Positions 43,843-52,459 of a stretch of 64,000 nucleotides of DNA are shown piece after piece. Numbering within the stretch: the first letter of the stretch is position 1; every line of letters begins with the position of its first letter. The position numbers and the translations under genes were made by a program. Under the pieces are notes generated by a model. It was not told the DNA's origin, did not search any database, and saw nothing but the letters and a program-made list of their open reading frames with translations. Origin of the DNA: CAWBCR01 sp963787375 (GTDB lineage: Bacteria; Chloroflexota; Anaerolineae; Aggregatilineales; UBA3940); assembly GCA_963787375.1 (NCBI GenBank), contig CAWBCR010000027.1:62001-126000 (forward strand), read 5' to 3'.

Positions 43843-44697
43843 CTAACCCGCTGCTTCCGCCGCAGGCTGCCCGCCTTGTCGTCGCAGCACGCCATACACA
43901 ATCGCGGAAACCAGTATCAGGATCGCGAGAAGTTGCACACCCGTCACACCCGTGCCCAGCAGCGAAGGGCTGGCGTCAGCGCGCAGCAGGTCGCCGAGGA
44001 ACAGGCCAGGGGCTATCAACCCCAGCGTGATCGCCAGCTGGTCACCGGATTGAAGGTGCCCGGCATAGCGCCTGCCGATCCACCACACGCCCAGCGCGAC
44101 CAGTGCCGCCCACAGCGACAGGTAGATGGGTGTCGGCTGAAAGCGCGTCGACGCGGGGAAGGCGGTCAAATCAGCGAACGGCGGCACGCGGCGTGCCAGC
44201 GGCAGGCCCCACGGCAGGCCAGTAGGTGGGCCAAACAGCGACTGCCCGGCGACGTTTGCCCACGGCACCGTGACAAACAAAGCCAGCACCCCCGGCGTCA
44301 GGATGTCGGCCCAGCGGAGCAGGTTGGCGCGGCTGTTCCACAGCGCCAGCGCCGCCGCCAGCCCCGCGCCAAGCATCACGCCCGCGCTGCCCAGTCCACC
44401 CGCCCACAGCGCCAGCGGCCCGACCTGCATGTCGAGTGGGTGCCCCAGGTACCAGGCCCGATTATAGATAGCCGACACCGATGGCGGCGGGTTGAGGATG
44501 TAGAACAGGCGGCCCAGCACAATCGCCCCGATAAGGCCCGCCGTCAGCGCGTCGAGGACCATACCGGGCGATTCGTCGCGGTGGTACGCCTCGCGGATCG
44601 ATACGACTGCGGCGATCACCAGCGCTGCCACGACTACCAGCGCGAAATAGGTGATCGTCAGCGGCCCAACCGGTATGCCGAGCGCCGGAGTGTTCAT
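43843..44697 (-). CDS. Lgt-like membrane protein with altered active-site motif
   Basis: 284 residues with about seven membrane helices. The overall layout and LWAGGLGSAGVMLG match prolipoprotein diacylglyceryl transferase. The usual GRxGNFxNxE signature reads VTVPWANVAGQSLFG, so the essential Arg is missing and only Asn and a few Gly are kept. It may be a divergent Lgt or a paralogue with another role. The start at 44697 (ATGA) overlaps the CDP-alcohol transferase stop; the open frame continues 38 codons upstream into that gene. Confidence 0.6.
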   Translation of the reverse strand: MNTPALGIPVGPLTITYFALVVVAALVIAAVVSIREAYHRDESPGMVLDALTAGLIGAIVLGRLFYILNPPPSVSAIYNRAWYLGHPLDMQVGPLALWAGGLGSAGVMLGAGLAAALALWNSRANLLRWADILTPGVLALFVTVPWANVAGQSLFGPPTGLPWGLPLARRVPPFADLTAFPASTRFQPTPIYLSLWAALVALGVWWIGRRYAGHLQSGDQLAITLGLIAPGLFLGDLLRADASPSLLGTGVTGVQLLAILILVSAIVYGVLRRQGGQPAAEAAG

Positions 44698-45353
44698 GGC
44701 TGAGGCGTCTCTCTGTGAGTTGTTGCATCCGGAGCATTGGCACGCGTTGCCGTGTAGACACGCCACACGCGCTGCGCGACGGTCACGTGCGTAAGGATCG
44801 CCAGCACCCACAGCCCGATCATCACTTGCCCGGTCAGCAGCGCCAGCGCCAGCACCACCAGCCGCTCAACGCGCGACATCAGCCCGCCCTTGTTGGCGAC
44901 GCCCAGCCCTTCCGAGCGCGCCCGCGAGTAGCTGACCATCACCGAACCGAACAGCGCCACAAACGACAGAACCAACCCGACCCACTGGCCGCCGCGCGCC
45001 AGGTGGTAGCCCAGCCCCAGGAAGATCATCGCTTCCGCGTAGCGGTCAAGCGTCGAGTCGAGCATCGCGCCGAAGCGTGTTTCGCTGCCACGCAGGCGCG
45101 CGACCGTGCCGTCCAGCGCATCAAACGGCCCGCCCAGCGCGATCATCAGACCGGCCAGCACGTACTGGTCGCGCGCCGCAAAGTAGCCCGCCGCGCCCGT
45201 AACCAGCGCGCCGAGCAGTGTCAGGATATCCGCACCCAGCCCCAACCGCATTACACCGCGCGCCGCACCTTCCACCAGCGGGCGGAATGCTGCGCGCAGC
45301 CGCTCGGTGAGCGTTTGCTGTTGTGCGCGCGGGTCATCGCTCAGTTCTGTCAT
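44694..45353 (-). CDS. CDP-alcohol phosphatidyltransferase
   Basis: 219 residues from the ATG at 45353, with several membrane helices. DALDGTVARLRG and GAMLDSTLDR are the full D-x2-DGxxAR-x8-G-x3-D-x3-D signature. Makes a phospholipid head group from CDP-diacylglycerol; the order of helices fits PgsA or the archaetidylinositol-phosphate-synthase-like group, but the alcohol cannot be told. It is translationally coupled to the Lgt-like gene. Confidence 0.85.
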   Translation of the reverse strand: MTELSDDPRAQQQTLTERLRAAFRPLVEGAARGVMRLGLGADILTLLGALVTGAAGYFAARDQYVLAGLMIALGGPFDALDGTVARLRGSETRFGAMLDSTLDRYAEAMIFLGLGYHLARGGQWVGLVLSFVALFGSVMVSYSRARSEGLGVANKGGLMSRVERLVVLALALLTGQVMIGLWVLAILTHVTVAQRVWRVYTATRANAPDATTHRETPQP

Positions 45354-45421
45354 CACATTACCCACATTCTGAATAGAGACTTTGTGATCTTATCATGGCG
45401 CGAGTCAGATTCAAATGGCGT

Positions 45422-45603
45422 GCTGGTCCCTGACCAGCCACCTGCGGGACACGCAGACTTGCCATAGGGTTTATACTGGTAAGGTGAGCCACATGACTCA
45501 CCATCACGTTCTGCTGCCCACGGCGGCAGGACGGCAGAGCATAGACTTTCGCCAGTCTATGGTGAGGGAGGGACGCACTGCAGTGCATCCCTCCTTTGCT
45601 TTC
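45422..45603 (+). ncRNA. Unassigned hairpin array, candidate small RNA
   Basis: At least seven hairpins lie in 175 bases: GCTGGTC/GACCAGC (45422-45438), CTGCG/CGCAG (45442-45456), CTTGCCA/TGGTAAG (45458-45483), GGTGAG/CTCACC (45483-45502), CTGCTGCC/GGCGGCAG (45511-45529), CATAGACT/AGTCTATG (45540-45561) and a 28-base dyad with one mismatch (45567-45594) running into TTTGCTTT. CTCACCAT at 45497 can also pair with ATGGTGAG at 45559, giving a competing fold. TATACT at 45472-45477 could start a plus-strand RNA of about 115 bases that ends at the last hairpin; there is no good -35. Strand is not certain. No match to a known RNA family was recognised. Confidence 0.45.
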
Positions 45604-45626
45604 GAGTGCTGACGGCAGTATTGCCC

Positions 45627-45655
45627 TTGTCAAGCCTGATCGGGTGCGTTATACT
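45627..45655 (+). promoter_or_regulatory. Promoter of tRNA-Pro
   Basis: TTGTCA, a 17-base spacer and TATACT, about 24 bases upstream of the tRNA. Confidence 0.75.
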
Positions 45656-45678
45656 ACGCGCCACGTGTCCGGACACTT

Positions 45679-45756
45679 CGGGGCGTAGCGCAGCTTGGTT
45701 AGCGCGCACGGTTCGGGACCGTGAGGTCGGCGGTTCGAATCCGCCCGCCCCGACCA
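45679..45756 (+). tRNA. tRNA-Pro (anticodon CGG)
   Basis: A complete cloverleaf: acceptor stem CGGGGCG/CGCCCCG, D-arm GCGC/GCGC, anticodon stem CACGG/CCGTG with loop TTCGGGA, T-arm GGCGG/CCGCC with loop TTCGAAT, and an encoded CCA end. The anticodon CGG reads CCG codons. Confidence 0.97.
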
Positions 45757-45764
45757 CCACATGA

Positions 45765-45795
45765 GGGGCCATCGTATTGATGGCTCCTGTTGATT
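45765..45795 (+). terminator. Terminator of tRNA-Pro
   Basis: GGGGCCATC pairs with GATGGCTCC (one G-U) around a five-base loop and is followed by TGTTGATT. Confidence 0.55.
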
Positions 45796-45796
45796 C

Positions 45797-47281
45797 TCAG
45801 GCCTGCTCGCGACCGTTCTGCTGCGCTTTGATCTCGTCCCACAGCACATCCATCTCTTTAAGCGTCATGTCGCTCACCGCGCGCCCCTGCTCACGCGCGC
45901 GGCGCTCGATATATGAAAAGCGCTCGTAGAAGCGGCGGTTGGCCGCACGCAGGGCATCCTCAGGGTTGACGCCCAGCCAGCGGGCCCATACCGCCGATAC
46001 CAGCAGCAGGTCGCCAATTTCGTGGAAGCGCTCGGCAGGCGTCTTAGCCGCCAGCACCTCCCCGATCTCCTCGCGCACCTTGTCGATCACGCCTGACTCG
46101 TCTTCCCAGTCGAAACCCAGCCTGACGGCGCGCTCGTCGTAGGTATGGGCCATCGCCAGCGCGGGCAGCGCCTTTGAGACGCCGTCCAGCGCGCCGCGCT
46201 CGGCTCCTGCATCGCGCTTCTCTTCCCGCTCCTGGGCCTTGATATGCTCCCAGTTGACCGTGACCTGCTCGGCACTGCCGTTCACGTCGACATCGCCCCA
46301 CACGTGCGGGTGCCGCCGCTTGATCTTGGCGTCGATGCGGCGGATCACGTCGCCCATCTGGAATTCGCCTTCGTCGACGGCGATCTGGCTGTGCAGCACG
46401 ATTTGCAGCAGCAGGTCGCCCAGCTCTTCGGCCAGGTGATCCGCGTCGTCATCGTCGATGGCCTCGATGACTTCGTATGTCTCTTCGACCAGGTAATTGC
46501 GCAGCGACCGGTGTGTCTGCTTGCGATCCCACGGGCAGCCCTCCGGCGCACGCAGGTGGGCGATAGTGTTCTGGAACCCCTCGAAACTCGCCACCGCGCC
46601 GTCTGAGGCATCGTAGTGCGGCACAAACAGCGTCGTGAGATGGTCGACGGGCTGGCGGTCGATCTCAAACAGCGGCAGGTCCAGCACGCGCTGCCCGGCG
46701 GTCCCCGCCGCGATCAGCAGCTGCACCGGGTGATCGTCGGGATACTGGTTCATCAGCGTCAGCTTGACGTCCGATGCGACCTGCCGGCTGTAGACCTGCG
46801 CCACCAGCGCCGGGAAATCGGGATTGAGCGGCGGGTGATAGGCTGCCGCCAGGTCGGTCGCGTCGACAAGCTGGAAGCCCGGCAGTGCGTCGACGCCCAG
46901 CGCGGCCAGCGCTGGCTCGACAAAGCTGACGCCGCTCACGACCTTTGTCGGGATCCCCTTTGCTTTGCAGTCAGCCAGCAGCCGCGTGACCGTCCCCTCG
47001 GCCACCATCGGGTCGCCGGGGACGGCGTAAATCACGTCACCGCCCTGCTCTGCCAGTGTCACCAACTGCCTGACGATCTCGGTATACACCTGCGCGAAGT
47101 CCGCCGCCAACTCGTACAGATCGTCGAAGCTGCGGTAGGCCGGCCCGGCGGGCAGATGCGGCACCGTCGGGTGGATGCGCGTCCGCAGGTAAACGTCGTG
47201 CGCCTGCGCCAGAGTCTCCCACGCCTGCCGGGTGATCTGCCCTGGATCGCCGGGGCCCAGCCCTACAATCCTCACCGTCAT
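45797..47281 (-). CDS. Tetrapyrrole-methylase-domain/MazG NTP pyrophosphohydrolase fusion
   Basis: 494 residues. Residues 1-220 resemble SAM-dependent tetrapyrrole methylases (RIVGLGPGDPGQITRQAW, YAVPGDPMVAEGTV). Residues about 235-490 hold two MazG repeats: LRAPEGCPWDRKQTHRSLRNYLVEETYEVIEAI and EELGDLLLQIVLHSQIA, then VREEIGEVLAA and HEIGDLLLVSAVWARWLG. This is the YabN-type fusion. MazG domains hydrolyse aberrant NTPs; the job of the methylase half is unknown. GAGGGG lies nine bases before the ATG. Confidence 0.93.
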   Translation of the reverse strand: MTVRIVGLGPGDPGQITRQAWETLAQAHDVYLRTRIHPTVPHLPAGPAYRSFDDLYELAADFAQVYTEIVRQLVTLAEQGGDVIYAVPGDPMVAEGTVTRLLADCKAKGIPTKVVSGVSFVEPALAALGVDALPGFQLVDATDLAAAYHPPLNPDFPALVAQVYSRQVASDVKLTLMNQYPDDHPVQLLIAAGTAGQRVLDLPLFEIDRQPVDHLTTLFVPHYDASDGAVASFEGFQNTIAHLRAPEGCPWDRKQTHRSLRNYLVEETYEVIEAIDDDDADHLAEELGDLLLQIVLHSQIAVDEGEFQMGDVIRRIDAKIKRRHPHVWGDVDVNGSAEQVTVNWEHIKAQEREEKRDAGAERGALDGVSKALPALAMAHTYDERAVRLGFDWEDESGVIDKVREEIGEVLAAKTPAERFHEIGDLLLVSAVWARWLGVNPEDALRAANRRFYERFSYIERRAREQGRAVSDMTLKEMDVLWDEIKAQQNGREQA

Positions 47282-47306
47282 AAAAGAGTCCCCTCAATCA
47301 CCCGAT

Positions 47307-48146
47307 TTAACGCGTTGCCAGCACGCCAAACGCGGCCCGCGCCTCGACCACGCGATCAAAACCAGCCTCCTGAAGCCGCCTGATGACCCCACGCTGCACG
47401 CGCTTCACGGACGGGCTGTCCGGGTCACCTAGGTAGTGAAAAAGCCGCCCACGGGGCTTCAGGACACGCAGCAGCTCGGCGTAGAACTCGCCGGAGTACA
47501 GATCACCCGCCAGCGCGAACGTCGGCGGGTCGTGGATAATGCGTGAGAAACGCCCATCATCCAGCGTCTCGACCACGTCCCAGGCATCGCCAATCACCTG
47601 CTCGATAGCAGGGTTATCAAACAGCGCCTGCGACCACGGGTTGCAGCGCGCGATCTCGATGCTGGCCGGGTCCAGTTCAATCGTCAGGACGTGGCTGGCG
47701 GTCCTGGCTGCCTCGATGGCAGTGTAGCCCAGCCCGGTCGCCGTGTCGAGCACCTCGCCGGTCAGCGGCCCGGTGGCCCGGATTTTGTTAAGCGTGTCCT
47801 GATGCGGGTCGATGCCCGACACGCGGTGCATCACCATGCCAGACACCAGCATCGACGGCGCGCCGGCGGTCGGGTATAGGCTCCGTACCCAGTTGGTCGC
47901 TTCCGAGAAGACGCAAATCTCGCGCAGCACGCCGTCATCAAGGCGGAAGCACTTGTTCTCCGCCTGCACGATCTCCTCGACCAACTCCCACGCGAGGCGC
48001 TCGCCGGATGGGAAACGCACACCATCGACGTCAAGCGCCACGTCGGCGGTCGTCAGGTTGAGGTCGGGCGACGTGTTCGCGTGGGATCGCCCCGCGCCGC
48101 GCGCCGCGATCAGCGGCTGCATCTGGTAGTGAGACAGAACAATCAT
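47307..48146 (-). CDS. SAM-dependent methyltransferase, COG2521-like
   Basis: 279 residues. The C-terminal class I fold has VLDTATGLGYTAIEAA for SAM binding, ELDPASIEIARCNPWS, and IIHDPPTFALAG, where HDPP takes the place of the NPPY-type motif. An N-terminal domain of about 130 residues precedes it. The closest pattern I know is COG2521, described from archaea; target not known. Located 25 bases upstream of the MazG fusion on the same strand. Confidence 0.78.
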   Translation of the reverse strand: MIVLSHYQMQPLIAARGAGRSHANTSPDLNLTTADVALDVDGVRFPSGERLAWELVEEIVQAENKCFRLDDGVLREICVFSEATNWVRSLYPTAGAPSMLVSGMVMHRVSGIDPHQDTLNKIRATGPLTGEVLDTATGLGYTAIEAARTASHVLTIELDPASIEIARCNPWSQALFDNPAIEQVIGDAWDVVETLDDGRFSRIIHDPPTFALAGDLYSGEFYAELLRVLKPRGRLFHYLGDPDSPSVKRVQRGVIRRLQEAGFDRVVEARAAFGVLATR

Positions 48147-48199
48147 ACCCTGAGTCTATCCAGAATGCGGTGGCGGGCTACCGGTAGACGCGCCGCCGG

Positions 48200-48225
48200 A
48201 ACAAAAGAGACCGCTTGCGCGGTCT
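48200..48225 (-). terminator. Terminator of the ribosomal-protein operon
   Basis: On the minus strand AGACCGC, a GCAA tetraloop, GCGGTCT and then CTTTTGTT. It follows rpsI and is the natural end of the large superoperon. Confidence 0.85.
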
Positions 48226-48244
48226 GCCAGGAGCACAACAGGCC

Positions 48245-48268
48245 GGCAGGCGCAGGTGTGCGCCTGCC
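48245..48268 (-). terminator. Second hairpin after rpsI
   Basis: GGCAGGCGCA pairs with TGCGCCTGCC across four bases. Lies between rpsI and the main terminator, so it may act first or protect the mRNA end. Confidence 0.5.
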
Positions 48269-48325
48269 AGCAGCATGATATCCAAATACGACGCTGCCCA
48301 CGCGACCCTGTGCGGGGCTGCTCGA

Positions 48326-48721
48326 CTAGCGCTTGGTGTAGGTCGGAGCCTTGCGGGCGCGCTTGAGACCGGGCTTCTTGCGTTCCTTCTCGCGTGCATC
48401 ACGGGTCAGCAGCTTCGCCTTACGCATCGGCGAGCGCAGCTCCTCGTCGTAGGCCATCAGCGCGCGCGCCAGGCCAAGCTGCACGGCGTCGGTCTGCCCC
48501 GTAATGCCGCCGCCCCTGACATGCACGGTCACGTCGACCTTGCCGGTCAGCCCGGCGACCTCCAGCGGCCTGACGAGCGCAGTCGCATCGCCCAGGCGCG
48601 GGAAGTATTCTTCCAACTGCTTCTCGTTGATCACGACGCTGCCGCTGCCGCCGGGGTAAATCCGCACGCGCGCGGTTGCCGTCTTGCGGCGACCAACACC
48701 TTCGTAGTACTGATTAGCCAT
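48326..48721 (-). CDS. rpsI: Small-subunit ribosomal protein S9
   Basis: 131 residues from the ATG at 48721; the open frame upstream belongs to rplM. GVGRRKTATARVRIYPGGSG, GGGITGQTDAVQLGLARAL and the basic tail ending TYTKR, whose terminal Arg touches P-site tRNA, are all present. Last gene of the superoperon, 22 bases after rplM. Confidence 0.97.
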   Translation of the reverse strand: MANQYYEGVGRRKTATARVRIYPGGSGSVVINEKQLEEYFPRLGDATALVRPLEVAGLTGKVDVTVHVRGGGITGQTDAVQLGLARALMAYDEELRSPMRKAKLLTRDAREKERKKPGLKRARKAPTYTKR

Positions 48722-48743
48722 TCCATCGCCCTCTTCTGATGAT

Positions 48744-49181
48744 TTACCGGGTCTCGATCTCAAGCTTCTCGGGTTTCTGCGCTTCGTGCGGATGCTCGGG
48801 GCCGGCGTAGACTTTGAGCTTCCTGAGGACATCTCGCCCCAGGTTATTCTTGGGCAGCATGCGCCGCACCGCCTCGGAGACCACACGTTCGGGGTTGCTG
48901 TTGAGCATTTGCGCCACCGTCTTGCTGGTGAGCCCGCCCGGATACCCGGAATGGTGATGATAGCGAAGCTCTTCCATGTGCTTACCCGTCAGGTTGATCT
49001 TCTCCGCGTTGACCACGATCACGTAGTCACCGCAGTCAACATGCGGGGTGAACATGGGCTTGTGCTTGCCGCGCAGGATGGTTGCGATCTGGGTGGCCAT
49101 TCGCCCCAGCGTCAGGCCCTCCGCGTCGACCACAAACCACTTGCGCTCAATGTCTTCTGCTTTCGCCGAATAAGTCTTCAC
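48744..49181 (-). CDS. rplM: Large-subunit ribosomal protein L13
   Basis: 145 residues. WFVVDAEGLTLGRMATQIATILRGKHK, GDYVIVVNAEKINLTGKHMEE and NLGRDVLRKLKVYAGPEHPHEAQ are the standard L13 blocks. rplM-rpsI form the usual pair; here they are appended to the alpha operon through truA. Confidence 0.97.
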   Translation of the reverse strand: MKTYSAKAEDIERKWFVVDAEGLTLGRMATQIATILRGKHKPMFTPHVDCGDYVIVVNAEKINLTGKHMEELRYHHHSGYPGGLTSKTVAQMLNSNPERVVSEAVRRMLPKNNLGRDVLRKLKVYAGPEHPHEAQKPEKLEIETR

Positions 49182-49219
49182 GCTGTCAAACTCCTCAACG
49201 GGCTGCCGCGTGCGCCCTG

Positions 49220-49963
49220 TTAGTCTTCATACTGCACGAATACCAGCGTCAGGCCGTGCGCGGGAGCCGCCGGGCCCGCCAGGCTGCGCTCGCAGGTTGC
49301 GAGTATACCCTGAAACGTGCCAGCTGTCATCCGCCCCTGGCCGACCATCACCAGCGTCCCCACGATAGACCGAACCATCCGGTACAGGAACGCATTGGCT
49401 GTGATTGTAAAGGTGTGCTCGCCATCCAGGCCCTGTCGCCAGCGTGCTTCGCCGACGCTGCGAACCGTGTTTTCGCCCTGGGGCGGCGTCCCGAACGTGC
49501 TGAAGTCATGCTCGCCAAGCAGGTGCGCCGCCGCCGCCTCGATCTGCGCGACATCCAGCGCGCCGGTCAGGTGCCAGGCATCCCGGCGGCGCAGCGGATC
49601 GCGCACTTCTCTTACCAGCAGCCTGTAGACGTAGGTCCGGCTGAGCGCGTCGTAGCGCGGGTGAAAGTCCGCGCGAGCCTGCTGCACGATCCTGACCGCC
49701 ACGTCTTCCGGCAGGTTGGCGTTCAGCGCAGCGCGCAGCGCCTGCTCGCCGTGCCTCCAGTCGAGGTCAAAGGCGATGACCTGCCCGCTGGCGTGCACCC
49801 CCGCGTCGGTGCGGCCTGCCGCCAGGATTCCGACCGGCTGCCCGCCGCCGATGCTGGCCAGTGCTGCCTCGACCACATCCTGCACGGTCGGCTTGGCGTT
49901 GGCCTGGACCTGGAACCCGTGATAGGCGGTGCCATCGTAGGCGAGCGTCGCCCGGTAACGCAT
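49220..49963 (-). CDS. truA: tRNA pseudouridine(38-40) synthase
   Basis: 247 residues. Converts U38-U40 of the tRNA anticodon arm to pseudouridine. YDGTAYHGFQVQ, the catalytic Asp in AAGRTDAGVHASGQV, ALNANLPEDVAV and FLYRMVRSIVGTLVMVG are present. It starts 11 bases after the rplQ stop. Confidence 0.95.
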   Translation of the reverse strand: MRYRATLAYDGTAYHGFQVQANAKPTVQDVVEAALASIGGGQPVGILAAGRTDAGVHASGQVIAFDLDWRHGEQALRAALNANLPEDVAVRIVQQARADFHPRYDALSRTYVYRLLVREVRDPLRRRDAWHLTGALDVAQIEAAAAHLLGEHDFSTFGTPPQGENTVRSVGEARWRQGLDGEHTFTITANAFLYRMVRSIVGTLVMVGQGRMTAGTFQGILATCERSLAGPAAPAHGLTLVFVQYED

Positions 49964-49974
49964 GGCCGCGAGGG

Positions 49975-50487
49975 CTAGGTTTCCTCGCCCTCGACGAGCA
50001 TCAGGTAGACCATCTGTGCCGCGTCGCCCTTGCGCTGGTCAGCGCGCACGATGCGCGTATATCCGCCGGGCCGGTTCACGTAGCGCGGCGCGATCTCCCG
50101 AAACAGCTTGTACAGGATCGCGCGGTCGTGAATATCGCGCCCGACAAGCCGCTGCGCGTGGGCGGCAATCGCCCGTGCCTCGTTCTCCAGGCCGTCGATG
50201 TCGTCCGCCTCGGCAAGACGAAGCAGGCGGTTGGACTGCGCATCGGTCAGCAGGCGGCGGAGGGCCTCTTCGTCACGGTCCTCGGCCAGGTTGACCAGTC
50301 GCTCAGAATCGCCACGATTGCGGGCCAGCGTGATCATCTTCTCCGCCTGACCGCGGATCGCCTTGGCCTTGGCTTCGGTGGTCTTGATCTTCTCGTGCTC
50401 GAACAACTGACGGATCAGTGTCCGGCGCAGCGCCTTGCGCTGATTTGTGTCGCGTCCCAGACGGCGACCATATACTTTGTGCCGCAT
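49975..50487 (-). CDS. rplQ: Large-subunit ribosomal protein L17 with an internal insertion
   Basis: 170 residues; bacterial L17 is usually 115-130. The N-terminus (MRHKVYGRRLGRDTNQRKALRRTL, IKTTEAKAKAIRGQAEKMITLA) and C-terminus (LFREIAPRYVNRPGGYTRIVR, AAQMVYLMLVE) are normal. Between about residues 58 and 108 lies an added helical, acidic segment (EDRDEEALRRLLTDAQSNRLLRLAEADDIDG). It is in frame and rich in charged residues, so it probably forms a surface extension on the ribosome near the exit tunnel. Confidence 0.93.
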   Translation of the reverse strand: MRHKVYGRRLGRDTNQRKALRRTLIRQLFEHEKIKTTEAKAKAIRGQAEKMITLARNRGDSERLVNLAEDRDEEALRRLLTDAQSNRLLRLAEADDIDGLENEARAIAAHAQRLVGRDIHDRAILYKLFREIAPRYVNRPGGYTRIVRADQRKGDAAQMVYLMLVEGEET

Positions 50488-50547
50488 GATTCCTCACGTC
50501 CTTACAGTCGGATGGTAAGCGAAGGCTGCTTCTCCGGCCCTCACACA

Positions 50548-51516
50548 CTATTCAGTCGGCTGAGCCTCTTCCTGCTCCTTCAGATAGCCCTTTTCCTGAA
50601 GCCGGCTCATCAGCTCGTCCAGCGATTTGTCGCCGAAGTTGCGGATGGCCAGCATGGCATCCTCGCCCTTCTCCAGGATCTCAAGCACCTCGCCGACTGT
50701 CGTGATGCCGGTGCGCTTTAACGAGTTGAATACCCGGACGCTCAGGTCGAGCCCTTCGATGGGAAGGTCATAGTAGTCCGGGCGCGCAGGCTTCTCCGGC
50801 TCTGCCGGCTCCGCGCCCTGGGCGAACATACTGGGGTCGACGTTGGCGATGATCCCCAGATGCTGCATCAGGATGGTGGCCAACTCGCTCATCGCGTTTT
50901 CCGGCTCGATAGTACCATCGGTCCAGACTTCGAGGATGAGCTTGTCATAGTTGGTCTTCTGGCCGACACGCGCCCGCTCCACGTCGAACGCCACGCGCTT
51001 GATCGGGCTGTAGATGGAGTCGACCGGGATTTCGCCGATGGGCAAACGTCCACGCTCCTCCGCCGGGGAGTAGCCGCGACCGCTACCTACTGCCAGCTCA
51101 ATCTCAATCCGCGCCGAGTCGTCGTCGATGGTGAACAGGTACAGGTCGGGGTTCTTGATCTCGACTTCGGGTGGACAGATCAGGTCGGCGGCTGTCACGA
51201 CGCCCCCGCCCTGCACGTCCAGCCGCAGCCGGGCCGACTCGACGTCGGTCATCATCAGCCGCAGCTGTTTCACATGCAGCATCAGCTGCGTCATGTCCTC
51301 TCGAACGTGCGGGACAGGCGAGAACTCGTGATGAACGTTCGCCACTCGAATCGACGTCACCGCCGCGCCGGGGAGCGAGGCCAGCATCACGCGACGCAGC
51401 GCGTTGCCCAGCGTCGTGCCGAAGCCGCGCTCCAGTGGGCTGATGATAAAACGGCCATAGTTGCGTGACATAGCGTCACGCTCAATCTTGGGCAGCACCA
51501 TGTTGTTCGTAGTCAA
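50548..51516 (-). CDS. rpoA: RNA polymerase alpha subunit
   Basis: 322 residues. The N-terminal dimer domain (YGRFIISPLERGFGTTLGNALRRVMLASLPG, and so on) and the C-terminal domain (SVRVFNSLKRTGITTVGEVLEI, IRNFGDKSLDELMSRL), which contacts UP elements and activators, are both present, joined by a linker rich in Glu and Pro near residues 235-255. Between rpsD and rplQ as usual. Confidence 0.98.
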   Translation of the reverse strand: MTTNNMVLPKIERDAMSRNYGRFIISPLERGFGTTLGNALRRVMLASLPGAAVTSIRVANVHHEFSPVPHVREDMTQLMLHVKQLRLMMTDVESARLRLDVQGGGVVTAADLICPPEVEIKNPDLYLFTIDDDSARIEIELAVGSGRGYSPAEERGRLPIGEIPVDSIYSPIKRVAFDVERARVGQKTNYDKLILEVWTDGTIEPENAMSELATILMQHLGIIANVDPSMFAQGAEPAEPEKPARPDYYDLPIEGLDLSVRVFNSLKRTGITTVGEVLEILEKGEDAMLAIRNFGDKSLDELMSRLQEKGYLKEQEEAQPTE

Positions 51517-51668
51517 CGAACTTGCCTCCTGACTAGTCTTTCTCGCCCTACCCGTGCAACGCCGCCCATGCCGTCATGACGCCATAAGATGCGCGGCAAA
51601 TCCGGGGTTAGCGGAACGCTTCGCGCATCATCTGGACGCCTGTCACGTTGCTGAGTGTTGCTCAAGTT

Positions 51669-52307
51669 CTAACGGCTGTAGTATTCGACTACCAACTGCT
51701 CGTTGATGGTGTAGTCGATGTCATTACGTTCGGGTCTCCGCATCATCGCGCCGCTGAGCGTGTTCAGGTCGCGGCTCATCCAATCCGCCGGTGCCAGCTC
51801 CTCGGCGATGTCTTTGAGTTGTTTGAAGTACGTGCGCTTGCGGCTGCCCTCACGAACCTCGATCTGGTCGCCGGGGCGAACGATAAACGACGGAATGTTC
51901 GTCCGGCGCCCGTTCACGTTGAAGTGCCCGTGCTGGACAAGCTGGCGCGCCTGGGCCCGCGACTCGGCGAAGCCCATGCGGTAGACGACGTTGTCCAGCC
52001 GGCTTTCAATCAGGCTCAACAGGTTCGAGCCGGTCATGCCGGACCGCTGCTGCGCTTCGCGGAAATAGCGCCGGAACTGGCGCTCCAGAATACCGTAGAT
52101 GCGGCGGACTTTTTGCTTTTCGCGCAGTTGGAGCGAGTAGTCGGACGCGCGCCCGCGCCGGAACTGCGTTTCGCGGCCATGTGGGCCAGGTGGGTAGTTA
52201 TGACGTTCGACGGCGCATTTCGGCGAGAGACAACGTGATCCTTTGAGGAACAGTTTCTCACCTTCACGCCGACAAAGTTTACACACAGGACCAGTGTATC
52301 GTGCCAT
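51669..52307 (-). CDS. rpsD: Small-subunit ribosomal protein S4, zinc type
   Basis: 212 residues. The N-terminus carries CKLCRREGEKLFLKGSRC and PKC, a zinc finger as in the C+ form. The S4 RNA-binding domain follows (SRLDNVVYRMGFAESRAQARQLVQHGHFNVNGRR). Primary binder of 16S rRNA. The 150-base gap to rpoA shows no gene. Confidence 0.97.
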   Translation of the reverse strand: MARYTGPVCKLCRREGEKLFLKGSRCLSPKCAVERHNYPPGPHGRETQFRRGRASDYSLQLREKQKVRRIYGILERQFRRYFREAQQRSGMTGSNLLSLIESRLDNVVYRMGFAESRAQARQLVQHGHFNVNGRRTNIPSFIVRPGDQIEVREGSRKRTYFKQLKDIAEELAPADWMSRDLNTLSGAMMRRPERNDIDYTINEQLVVEYYSR

Positions 52308-52459
52308 TGTTGTGCTTCTTCCTTCGTAGGTCGGTTTTGGTGATTGGCAATCTTCACTTGTTCAGCCGGTCACCGGCAGCATTGGCCTCACGCAGCACTG
52401 CGCGCGCAGGCTGCGCGCGCTGGTCATGCACACGGTATGCTGGCTGATGTTCGCTCCCG

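Noticed and set aside
45358..45633. Minus-strand open frame of 91 codons in the hairpin-rich gap
   Set aside because: It runs through all the hairpins and the tRNA promoter region, has no ribosome site and no family features; structured RNA explains the region better.
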